The notes beneath the pieces were generated by a model. It was given only the letters and a program-made list of their open reading frames with translations. It was not told where the DNA came from and did no database searches. A stretch of 64,000 nucleotides of DNA, taken from assembly GCA_018340805.1 (NCBI GenBank), contig JACMZG010001908.1, positions 33,933,414 to 33,997,413 on the forward strand, in the 5' to 3' direction. The position numbers and the translations under genes were made by a program. Positions 46,901 to 53,400 of this stretch are shown piece by piece (the first letter of the stretch is position 1; every line of letters starts with the position of its first letter). Origin of the DNA: Microvelia longipes (lineage: Eukaryota > Arthropoda > Insecta > Hemiptera > Veliidae).

Positions 46901-47018
46901 CCCAGCATCGATCAATCTTAAATATTAAATGGTTAATTTAAAACAGTTAAATTAAAATCACTTAGTTTCTTACCAAAATTTCATTAACAATATTAGTCAC
47001 TTGAACTTCTACACTCAT
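18101..47018 (-). CDS. MED23: Mediator complex subunit 23 (MED23), 23 exons
   Basis: Exons: 47018-46974, 43430-43189, 43028-42899, 41436-41254, 40140-39853, 39581-39374, 39045-38959, 37206-37004, 34598-34456, 33448-33212, 32854-32680, 31065-30902, 30077-29911, 28859-28705, 27398-27218, 25823-25681, 24949-24817, 24467-24368, 23841-23608, 22479-22320, 21174-20890, 19601-19395, 18314-18101. The product is about 1360 aa, as in other animals (human about 1368). Diagnostic blocks include LPYDKSLLEPQT, KGRDHLMWVLLQFISGSIQ, LVETYSRLLVY, ESLGIKGFIS, MFSYRMHH, VKENSPQHW and LYNTLHYYE. MED23 is a Mediator tail subunit linking activators to RNA polymerase II, in the nucleus. Exon phases chain correctly except exon 6, which is one base too long (see 39545-39548), and exon 9 reads an in-frame TGA (34475-34477). 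The start is the ATG of exon 1 (MSVEVQVTNIVNEIL), A at -3. Introns hold most of the window's repeats. Confidence 0.96.
19676..20436 (-). repeat. 5S-type dispersed repeat family, copy 4 (nearly complete)
   Basis: This is one of the fullest copies, reverse orientation. It has the 3' block with GGTACCTCGGAACTTTTCC and TCATCCTCCCTATTTTGGAC, then a 5S-like core near 19838-19885 (reverse complement of GTTAAGACGCAGTGAGTTTG plus TATGGGTGACCGTTGAGAA). Then come CACAAGTCATTTTGAAAAAA, CATTAGACTGATTTTTGTAT, ACACACACAGACAGAC and the terminal GAGGAAAAGTAAAA. A short duplicate of the middle part follows to about 20520. It lies in the last-but-one MED23 intron region. Confidence 0.8.
21681..22004. repeat. 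Minisatellite, ~65-72-bp unit, ~4.7 copies
   Basis: The unit reads roughly ATTTAGTAATTAGGGAGAGG, CAATGGATCACCTAGCAAG, TAGGCCATGTCATTGGGCCC, T-run. Unit starts fall at about 21681, 21747, 21819, 21884 and 21952. A single dispersed unit lies at 35205-35262. Units differ by several substitutions. It sits in a MED23 intron. A hairpin (GTTTGGAGACAAC and GTTGTCTCCAAAC) follows at about 22027-22052. Confidence 0.9.
26165..26690 (+). pseudogene. LINE relic: C-terminal part of a CR1/Jockey-like reverse transcriptase ORF
   Basis: One frame reads MVYYGWVYPYLAQHILVWG then NRLFILQ before a stop. Another frame further on reads LTVNCMFIFEACKF, HSFNTRNKSN, LFKKSPHN and CYNKLPQE. These are the post-RT signature blocks of CR1/Jockey-type LINEs (YYGL..SHLxYGI..WG, RxKxxLxxP, LYNxLP). 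Internal stops and frame changes show a dead fragment. It lies in a MED23 intron in the opposite orientation to MED23 and is followed directly by a 5S-type repeat. Confidence 0.8.
26712..26945 (+). repeat. 5S-type dispersed repeat family, copy 5 (5' part)
   Basis: Starts CTTTTTCTCATTTATACCAT and AGGTATATAGGAAAAGTATT, then AGGCCTCCTGAGTGGTTTTC, a GT-rich tract and TTTATGCTAGAGAATTGAAA. It ends before the 5S-like core. A small (ATT)n tail follows near 27020-27040. Confidence 0.75.
27430..27680 (-). repeat. 5S-type dispersed repeat family, copy 6 (5' part)
   Basis: Shares TTGAATAGCACAACTAATAG, GATTTCTGTACAAAGTTTTA, ACACACACAGACAGAC and the terminal GAGGAAAAGTAAAA with the other minus-orientation copies. 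It is adjacent to MED23 exon 15, beginning about 30 bp into the upstream intron. Confidence 0.75.
31375..31790 (+). repeat. 5S-type dispersed repeat family, copy 7 (with 5S-like core)
   Basis: Starts TTTATTTTCCCTTATTTATA and GGAAAAGTATTGTGTTTG. The 5S-like core lies at 31617-31665 (GTTAAGCATCGAGAGTGCTC then CCTGGATAGATGACTACA). The family 3' block (ATCTGAGGCGAGTGGAGAGA, GAAGTAGGGAGGATGAGCAC, GTTCTGAGGTACC) follows to about 31790. The middle is deleted relative to copy 4. Confidence 0.75.
31915..32068 (+). repeat. LINE 3'-tail-like repeat, copy 1
   Basis: Block GACCCCACACTCTGGCCACT, CGGCTTTGTGGGTTCC and a terminal GGAAATAAATAC / TTTTTGAATTAAATTG tail. The same order recurs at 57516-57668. The AATAAA plus GAATTRAATTG ending is typical of 3' ends of Jockey-like LINEs, so a severely truncated LINE is inferred. 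Confidence 0.55.
33514..33662. mobile_element. Short palindromic MITE, 'AAACATGAATAG' family
   Basis: The left end ATATCATTTGATATACAAGT then GAAAAACATGAATAGCTGAC is mirrored by GCCAACTATTCATGTTTTGC then GGTAGCATTAAATGATATAT. The flanks of the element at 40487-40779 and a tandem half-copy at 50275-50386 share these ends. It is non-coding and sits in MED23 intron 9. Confidence 0.75.
33670..34150. repeat. Unidentified GC-richer insert in MED23 intron 9
   Basis: About 480 bp with clearly higher GC than its neighbours, rich in CG dinucleotides (for example GACGCGGGTAAGC, GCGTTTCGCTTCACCGGC). No frame longer than a few tens of residues is open. It lies right after the palindromic MITE. I infer a recent transposon or SINE-like insert, but no family was recognised. 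Confidence 0.4.
34661..34718 (+). repeat. 3' tail of the RT-RNase H LINE, second copy
   Basis: ACATGACTGTATGGTTCTAG then CAACCAATGCCAGAAAAAA matches the last bases of the LINE at 11614-14879, including the A-rich end. Nothing recognisable of its ORF remains upstream. It lies in MED23 intron 8, about 60 bp from exon 9. Confidence 0.6.
34727..34906. mobile_element. MITE family 'TTATAATACGA', copy 2
   Basis: Inverted ends TTATAATCAGTTGACAGCAT and ATGCTGTCAACTGATTATAA. The shared middle has CATGGGAAAATAATG and AGGTTAGTCCTGGATGTTAA, as in the copy at 58201-58365. It follows the LINE tail in MED23 intron 8. Confidence 0.85.
35205..35262. repeat. Dispersed single unit of the 21681-22004 minisatellite
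   Basis: AGTAATTAGGGAGAGGTGAT, ACCACCTAGCAAGTAGGCTG and GTTGTTGGACCC match the tandem unit 13 kb away. Its presence between the halves of a 5S-type repeat suggests it moved as part of the adjacent SINE-like insertion. Confidence 0.75.
35530..35695 (-). repeat. tRNA-Gly(GCC)-like SINE
   Basis: Minus strand: GGGTAATGGTTACCACGTGC (D-arm, A-box-like), CACCTGCCACCT (anticodon arm with GCC in the loop), then CCGGGTTTGATCCCTG (T-arm with B box GGTTTGATCCC). The T-stem pairs at most positions, but the acceptor stem is not intact, so this is not a working tRNA. A non-tRNA body continues left. It interrupts 5S-type repeat copy 8. Confidence 0.65.
36295..36970 (-). repeat. 5S-type dispersed repeat family, copy 9 (with 5S-like core)
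   Basis: Reverse orientation, tail-to-tail with copy 8 and about 100 bp away. The family 3' block CAATCGCTTTGCTCGTTCTC leads into GAGTTACTCATCCAGGCACT then GTCCTTGATCGGTTTTGTTT (5S-like core reversed, 36366-36410), then GCTGATAATGAGATGAAACT, ACACACACACACATACAGAC, and ends near AAGGAAAAATAAAA. It lies directly beside MED23 exon 8. Confidence 0.8.
37433..38275 (-). mobile_element. TIR-flanked repeat with Crypton-like recombinase fragment, copy 1
   Basis: The ends are imperfect inverted repeats: GGCAGGCAAATGGAATATTA at the left, and GGCAGGAAAATGAAGCATTA when the right end is read in reverse. Inside are GC-rich subrepeats GAGGCAAAGCCGAGGCAGGT. On the minus strand (about 37820-37680) a frame reads IATNAKECLLLGKSGS, RYVKAYEVFKEWCSEKKVKN. 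This resembles the first helix of the N-terminal core-binding domain of Crypton-type tyrosine recombinases (KSxxRYxxxYxxFxxWC). The catalytic domain is absent, so it is non-autonomous. It lies in MED23 intron 7. A copy is at 41800-42826. Confidence 0.65.
40487..40779. mobile_element. Foldback MITE, ~290 bp
   Basis: The left arm (GACACAATATAATTGTGC, GATATGTAACAAGCAAAATA, CATCTGGGAACTGTTC) is mirrored by the right arm (GAACAGTTCCCAGATATAGC, TTTTCCTTGTTACATTTCCT, GGCACAATTATATTGTCT). The centre is itself a palindrome (CTAACTCATCAGG, CCTGATGAGTTAG). The left flank also carries GAAAAACATGAACAGT, shared with the 33514-33662 MITE. It lies in MED23 intron 4. Confidence 0.85.
40881..40954. repeat. (AT)n microsatellite with TAA interruptions
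   Basis: An imperfect TA run in MED23 intron 4. Confidence 0.95.
41800..42826 (-). mobile_element. TIR-flanked repeat with Crypton-like recombinase fragment, copy 2
   Basis: Same ends and subrepeats as the copy at 37433-38275, with more of the coding relic. On the minus strand the frames read KAYEVFKEWCSEKKVKN (stops before and after), then CVSILKELSNTKSSATLWST and VKENVNIKHYTNVISF. The block LKELSxxxxxxTLWS...VKxNxxIxxYxxxIxF matches the second part of Crypton-like core-binding domains. Internal stops show decay, and no catalytic R-H-R-Y region is present. It lies in MED23 intron 3, in the same orientation as copy 1. Confidence 0.65.
43683..44097. mobile_element. TIR element, 'TATAGTGGAATAGAATAA' family, full copy
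   Basis: The left end ATAGTGTACAGTGAAATAGA then ATAACAAGTGAACC is mirrored at the right by GTCACTTATTTATTCTATTC then CACTATA. Half copies of the same family lie at 44098-44125, 44304-44520 (plus) and 50118-50270 (minus), sharing blocks such as AGCCCTAGCGGCCAAA / AGCCCTGGTGGCCAAA. It lies in MED23 intron 1 and has no coding frame of note. Confidence 0.6.
44304..44520 (+). repeat. Half copy of the 'TATAGTGGAATAGAATAA' element
   Basis: TATAGTGGAATATAATCAAC, TTCTCACATATTTCAAACTG, GGGCTACTTCAGCAACTATT and ACCTGTTATTGATAAAGATT align with the reverse complement of the right half of 43683-44097. The ORF covering it is a by-product. Confidence 0.55.
44574..45438. mobile_element. TIR element carrying a tRNA-like segment
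   Basis: The left end CCAAGCTGATAAAGTTTATA then AGGTGATTCAAT is mirrored at the right (reverse complement CCCAAGATGATAAAATTTTA then TAAGGTGATTTAAT). A second inverted pair lies further in (GGCGGCGGTGACGTCAG; CTGCAATGACGTCACG). The tRNA-like segment at 44915-44990 is inside. No transposase was found. It lies in MED23 intron 1. Confidence 0.6.
44915..44990 (+). repeat. tRNA-like segment with consensus B box (not an intact tRNA)
   Basis: TTGGCTATGAGGATATAGCA resembles a D-arm and A box, and GACGGTTCGAATCC contains a perfect B box GGTTCGAATCC. The spacing fits a tRNA, but the T-stem shows only two clear pairs and no acceptor stem can be drawn. A tRNA-derived SINE head or pseudo-tRNA is inferred. 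Confidence 0.5.
46497..46690. mobile_element. 'GGGTTCAACCC' element, copy 1
   Basis: Ends are imperfect inverted repeats (ACTTTGTTCACACTCAGGGT; CCCAGGGTTTGAACGAAGT). The interior repeats palindromic GGGTTCAACCC and GTGTGAAC/GTTCACAC words. Related units cluster at 48190-48501 and 49226-49265. It is in MED23 intron 1, near the promoter. Confidence 0.65.
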
Positions 47019-47794
47019 TTTGATAGATTTATGTAATTCCTTATTATAAAAACTTTAGCAGAAGATATCTCAAAAGCATTTTAAACAACAAATAAATATT
47101 TTTAAAGTAAAAAAATAGGCAAAAAATCCGACATTTTAAAGCCGTTTCTTCTTATTTCTCATTATTATTTTAATTTTGGTTTTTCGAAAATCAACTTTGT
47201 TTACAACATCTAACTGCTATAACAACGTTTTAATTTAGAAATCGACAGTTGTTATTGTTTTTAAACATAGAGATACATAACTAGAAAAGCCCTGTTCGTT
47301 GAATGTTGAAACATCAAAAAAGTAACCTGAACACCTTCAACAATTGATATAATGAAATAAAAAAGTACGAAAATGCAGTATCTGGATAGAAAAACGTTTA
47401 AAGTACGAAACATAAACAATGATTTGTTTTGTAACATTGGTTTGTAATAAAAGCAGACGAAGATTTACTTTTAGAAGAGTTTTCAATGAGGTTTTGAAAG
47501 CCCCAGAAACATGTTTCAAGACCTCTGAAATGTGTACAGATAGGCTATGCCACCTCTAGTATTATAATGTTTATGTTTTTAAGGTTTTTATCTACTTAAG
47601 TAGTAGTTTTTTAACTAGTGGTAGGTACTTTAAATGTTTTTTTAAATGAATTTGAATTTTGTTAGAATAATGTTTGCTTTGAAATAATTTTAATCAGTTA
47701 TACGTTGTTGTCATAAGCTGCTGACGTGCTTGTGGTATTATCTGAAGCCGGTCTAAACGTAAAGGGCTATTCTCTCAAATCTTGAATTGATTAC

Positions 47795-48188
47795 TACAGT
47801 GTATCGTCAAGTATAAATCCCAAGGTCATATGCATTTTGGGGATCGACCATCGAGAAGCCGCTGCCAACCTCTCTTGAAAGAGAAAAAAAAAATCCTACC
47901 CATAACCCCTGTAGGAAATAACCTCCTTCCCGGCATTCGTTCACTTCGTTTGTGGTTCTTCTTGTGTTTATTATTTCCCTTCACAATTCATTTTTTCCAC
48001 ATTTGCATAATTCCTAAATAATAAAACTTCAACAAAGAATTGTAGAAACATCGCCAAGAAAACACGGGTAACATAACCTGATTTGTTTACAAAGTTTTTT
48101 CCCCGCTGCTTTTGTACGGATTTTTTTTTTAGAATCGGTGGTGCCTAAACTGAGCTGTCAATATTTTTAAGGTCGTCAATACACTGTA
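47795..48188 (+). mobile_element. MITE 'TACAGTGTATCG' family, copy 1
   Basis: Ends are TACAGTGTATCGTC and its near inverse GTCGTCAATACACTGTA. The terminal TA on each side could be a TA target duplication, as used by Tc1/mariner-type elements. The interior (ATGCATTTTGGGGATCGACC, CCGGCATTCGTTCACTTCG, ACACGGGTAACATAACCTGA) is matched in reverse complement by 50860-51265. It carries no transposase. Confidence 0.8.
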
Positions 48189-48189
48189 T

Positions 48190-49265
48190 GTTCAGTTGCA
48201 GCGGGTTGGACCCCATGTTCAACCCCCCAGGTAGTTGTCGTGTGAACGGGACTGCCTCACATGGGGTTCAACCCTGAAACTCATTTTTCAGGGTTGAAAA
48301 ATACTGTCAGGGTTAAAAATACTGTATGAACAGTTAGAGTTAAACCCTCTGCCAAATCGAAGTATATATTTACTTTGTTAACACGCGGGGTTCAACCCTT
48401 CAGCAGTTATTGTGTGAACGCAGTTCAACCCTGAAACTGTCTAAACCAAAGGTTAAAAAAGGTGGGGGTTAAACCCCGTGTACTACCCCTTTCATGTGAA
48501 CAATTGGGGTAAAGTGATGTAGAAATTCATACAGTAGGGGTGGGGGCGCGGGACACAGTGGTCTAACTCACCCGAAATAAGCTGCTTTAGATGGACCTGC
48601 CCTAAGTTCACCCTTTCTCCGCTAGTGGCAGGTCGGTTCACCTTGTACCCTATATATAAAATAATTATTTCTTCAATTCCAAGATTAAAATTATTTAAAA
48701 GGGTCTTTAACAATGTTAAAAATGTATTAATTATTTTAAAGGTATAATTTTCATAAACGCTTTTATAAAATATAAAACGCTGCTACTTATTTTAAGTAGA
48801 CCTGATATCGTGATAACCATGATTTGTAGACAAACATAAAAAATGTTTGTAAACAAACACCAAACCGGGAAATTATAAATTTAATTTACGTCTTCGTTGT
48901 CTCATTATAACACACATACACATTTCGTAACACACGTTATCATATTTTCAAAAAATATCTTATAAGCTACTAAAAAGAAAAAAAGTCAATGAATAAGTTA
49001 AAAATTGTCTTGTTTACATTTTTTATAAACATAAATAGAGTATCGATTTAAAACTGATAACAATAGTGATAAGGGCACAAGGTGAAACTAGCGCTCGGTG
49101 CGGTAGTTGATGCAACTAATCCCTGTTTTTTTCGGAACCACCTAAAACCAGGGAGTTAGACCACTGTGCCCCCCCCCCCGCCCCGACCCCTACTGTATGA
49201 ATTTCTACATCACTTTAAATTGGGGTTTAGTCTCCAAGGGTGTTGAACACAGGGTTAATCCCTCT
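48190..49265. mobile_element. Cluster of 'GGGTTCAACCC' elements, split by a hAT-like insertion
   Basis: At least two head-to-tail units: about 48190-48365, and 48371-48501 continuing at 49226-49265. Both carry GGGTTCAACCC and GTGTGAAC words and the ACTTTGTTAACACGCGGGG end seen at 46497. The second unit is interrupted at an 8-bp duplicated target. Confidence 0.65.
48510..49217. mobile_element. hAT-like non-autonomous transposon, 708 bp, with 8-bp TSD
   Basis: Flanked by a perfect 8-bp direct repeat AATTGGGG (48502-48509 and 49218-49225). The TIRs extend about 60 bp: TAAAGTGATGTAGAAATTCA then TACAGTAGGGGT, a G-rich tract, and CACAGTGGTCTAACTC, mirrored at the right end. Eight-bp target duplications are characteristic of the hAT superfamily. 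The interior is AT-rich with no transposase, so it is a deletion derivative or MITE. It is nested in a GGGTTCAACCC element and therefore younger. Confidence 0.85.
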
Positions 49266-50274
49266 GCCAAGTAATTATAGTGGAGTAGTACATTCACACA
49301 CACACTTCTAGATCAGCGAATAGAAGCTACGAATGATCAGCTTCTGATCAGCTTATATAGAATACGATCTCAATACGGTAATATTAGTTATATGAACCAT
49401 GGGGAAGGGATCCGATCGCATACGCTAGAACTAGGGAGATGGAATCTAAATGAATCCCCCAATACGCTGTATGTACCTTTCTCGTCGAACTTTTGTTTAA
49501 TTCAATATTACCATTTTTGATCAAATAACTTTTGGAGTATTATTTTTTTTTGAGTGTAACTTTATTATTATGCAAAGAAATCACAATTTAATTAAATATA
49601 ATTTTTGTTTTACCCTAGTAAACTATTTACGGTACTCAAAAATTTTGTTTTTATTGCATTTATTTTAACAGTTTAGTTTAAAATGTTAATAATTTGTGTA
49701 AGAAAAACAGTTTGCCACATCCAATAGTAAGTTATATTTATGGCAATACACTGTCGTCTGCATTTTCTTCAAAATCTTAATAAAAATATGTGGTTTACCT
49801 TTACTATAGTTAACAATTATTTAACAGAATTTAATACAAAATCATTAAATTATCACGTACACAACACATTCATTAAATTATCACACATAAAACACGATGA
49901 AAAGTAAAACTCACCTAATGTTATCAGGGTTGCCAATAAAACGAAATAAAAATACCTAAATCAGAAAAGGCACATGCAGTGCCCCCCCCCCCCCCTACTT
50001 GCAGTTATTCTATTTTAGCTACTTTTTTTTATTTTTGAGCCAGCTGATCGGGCAGGTCTGAATTTTTTTACATGTGTCAGTATAGGAGTTTCCCTACTTG
50101 GTTTATATATTACGTTACCTTAATCATTAGTTCTCCTCTACAGTAGTTGCTTAAAGTAGCCCTGGTGGCCAAATTTTTCTTCATTTGACATTTCCAGTCT
50201 TATCGAAAGCCTTAAATAGGTTAGTAAAGTGACTTGTTAATTCTATTCCACTATAATTGCTATATATTTATTTA

Positions 50275-50386
50275 TTGTGTCATCTATTCAAGTTTTGCAA
50301 AAAATTGGCAGTGTCAAATGGTATATTGTGTCAACAATTTATATTTTGCAAAACTTTGTAGCATCAAATGATGTATATTTATTTAT
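50275..50386. repeat. Tandem half-copies of the 'AAACATGAATAG' MITE
   Basis: Two roughly 50-bp direct repeats, each TATTGTGTCA, then a TTTTGCAAAA core, then a CAAATG-containing end, resembling the right half of the 33514-33662 MITE. It lies about 115 bp upstream of the FBXO22 start codon and so may fall in its promoter. Confidence 0.5.
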
Positions 50387-50499
50387 TTAATATATGTATT
50401 ATTTTTTTGATTTTATGAATAAAATCAGATTACAGAGTTAGCAACAGCCTCTTCGGTGTTAGTTGAGCGCTCCAATATATTTAAACAACAGTGGGAAGT

Positions 50500-53400
50500 A
50501 TGGAGACAAATTATCAAATTATAAACGAATATGGTATACTAAAGAAAATCCTCTCAAATTTAACTTGTCATGAACTTATTAAAGTTTCAAAAGTGAACAC
50601 GTAAGTAAATTGAAATCAATTATTCAATTTCGATCACAATGACTAAAGTAGAATAGAATAACTAGCATGGGTGTCAGACTTAAATATAGAGGGTGTACAT
50701 GTAAGATTGATGCTAGGGCTGAGCTGCCACTCTGGTATTTAAAGAATGGACTATTTATGTCAAAACACCTTTGTACTTAACCCCGTTTTTTAATCTTTAG
50801 AAAAATAATTTATTTAACTAGTATTTGTGGTTCAAATTGCTGGGAAAATAATAATTGTCTACAGTGTATCGACGACCTTAAAAATATTGACAGCTCAGTT
50901 TAGGCACCACCGATTCTAAAAAAAAAAATCCCTACAAAAAGGCAGCGGGGAAAAAACTTTGTAAACAAATCAGGTTATGTTACCCGTGTTTTCTTGACGA
51001 TGTTTCTACAATTCTTTGTTGTAGTTTTATTATTTAGGAATTATGCAAATGTGGAAAAAATGAATTGTGAAGGGAAATAATAAACACAAGAAGAACCACA
51101 AACGAAGTGAACGAATGCCGGGAAGGAGGTTATTTCCCTACAGGGGTTATGGGAGTAGGGATTTTTTTTCTCTTTCAAGAGAGGGGTTGGCAGCGGCTTC
51201 CCTGATTGGTCGATCCCCAAAATGCATATGACCTTGGGGATTTTTATACTTGACGATACACTGTAATATAAGTATGACTAAATTATTTTTGTTCAATAAG
51301 CTAATCCGTGTTAATTTAAAATTATAGATAATTATAAAAGTTTTATTAAATTGTTCTTATTTGTTTAAGTTAATGGACTATTTAATATCTTAAGGCTGTA
51401 ACTTTCAACTGCCATTAATTTCTTCAATAACCCATTCATAAGGTCATTTTTTCTTCCAAAATTTGCTACAAATAAGATAATTGATTGCCTCTAAATTATT
51501 ATTTATCATCTTAAACTTATTAATATCTTGTCTCTCTTTTCTTTTTTTAGGGATTGGGAAAAAGTTGCAAACATTATTATAAAGGATAACAATAAGATAA
51601 TCACTTATATAAAAGAACAAGAAAAGTGGCCAGAACTTAATAAAAATATTTATCCAAAGCTTATGATATACTCCAACGATACTGACAAATCTGAGGCAAG
51701 AAAGCTTTTTAAAAAGCAATTACCTGGTAAGTTAACTTTCTTGTAAGCTAATTTTTTTATAATTCATTAATTTTATTTGATGGTTCAAAAGTGTCTGTTT
51801 TTACTCCAGTGTTTTAGCAATTTCTCTAGTGTTACAGAGGTCCCTGACAATGAAAAAAATTATTTTGCAAAACAATATATATACAGCATGGTACATTTCA
51901 AATAGATTACACTGATTAATTCAGCTTCGTGGAGCTATCACGGTAAAATTGGTATCTACCCCCACTAAGTAGCCTCTGGATTTCAAATTCCTAATTAGTA
52001 GTAATTGTCTGGCATTTATGGTAATTTGAATACCAAAAATGAGTTCTTCTACGATAACTTTAAAATGTTAAATTGAAGCATATAATATAATAATAATAAT
52101 AATAACCATTTATTAATCCATAATACATTTTACAATTTCACAAAATTTGGTTTATAGTTTTATAAGATTAAATCAGCCTGAGCTGTGGTTAATTGAGTTC
52201 GCTCTCAGATTATTCTTTAGAATTAATTTACAAAAATAATTAAAAAATAATTTTACGATAATGCAAAAAATAAAATTTAGTAAAATTTGTGGTTAATATT
52301 AAATATAAATATATATAACAAATTAGTAATATTAATAACATAAGGATAAACATAAATTATGATTACTTAAATAAGTACTAATGAATCTTCTACAAAATAA
52401 AATAATATTTGATTTAAACTATCAATCTGAACATTCAGAAAAAATAATAATAAGTATAAATTGATAATGTACATAATTGTAAAAATCAAACTAATATTAA
52501 TAAATATATATCTTTAAGAATTAATAATGTTACAACTAATAAGGCAATAAATAATAAAGACTTTAATATTTAATAATTATAACCAAAGTTTTAAACTCAC
52601 TATACATGTATACATAAACATAAACATACCCAAATACTTATATATACATACATACACTTACATATAATAGCATCTACATACGCAACAAAAGTACTTAGAC
52701 TAGACTACACTTAACTTAGACTTATACTGACAATAACTTAACTTATTATTTTTAACTTAATTATTTCAACTATTAGTTTTAAAAAACTCTAATCAGTAGG
52801 TAACCAAACTTGTGAATAGACCGTTTTCATTCTTCTCCATTCCTCTCTGTCCATTGCCACCCTTTTTCCACGTGACTCCTCCGCAGCATCTCTTTCATCT
52901 CATGGTCCCATTTAGTGCTCGGTCTTCCTTTTTTTCTCTTCAGATCCCTCGGGTACCAGTCCAGTATTGTTCTGCTCCATCTCTCATCTGTCACTCTTAT
53001 TAGATTGCCCGCCCATTTCCATTTTCTTTCTACTGCTGTTCTGCCTATGTCTTCCATTCCTGTCTTATTTCTAATCCATAAATTTGACTTCCTGTCTTTT
53101 CTACTAATTTTGAGCATACTTCGCTCCATCCTCCTTACAGATATTCTAGTTTGTTAATATGTTTTAAAGTTAATATCCACGTCTCGCAGCCATATCAAAT
53201 TGAAGCATACCTTAATATTAATTATTTCAGAAACAAACATAAGGTACTTAAGGCTTAAACATAAGTACATAAGGACTTTTACCCCTTTATAATTAAAAAT
53301 AAGCTAACTGGTACACCAGAATTCATCACTTCTTCATTGAATGGTAAAAATTACCAGAATTCAGTGATATCGGTAACAAATTGTCCAGGATATGACACAG

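Larger units (their letters stand above)
47019..50499. other. Divergent intergenic region between MED23 and FBXO22
   Basis: About 3.5 kb separates the start codons of two head-to-head genes, so the promoters and 5' UTRs of both must lie here. Most of the middle is transposon: MITE 47795-48188, GGGTTCAACCC units with a nested hAT-like insertion (48190-49265), a half TIR element 50118-50270, and tandem MITE halves 50275-50386. The stretches 47019-47790 and 49270-50110 show no recognisable feature beyond poly(C) at about 49980. Confidence 0.6.

Noticed and set aside
52812..53157. Plus-strand ORFs over the RTE LINE fragment
   Set aside because: They are antisense shadows of the minus-strand LINE coding relic.
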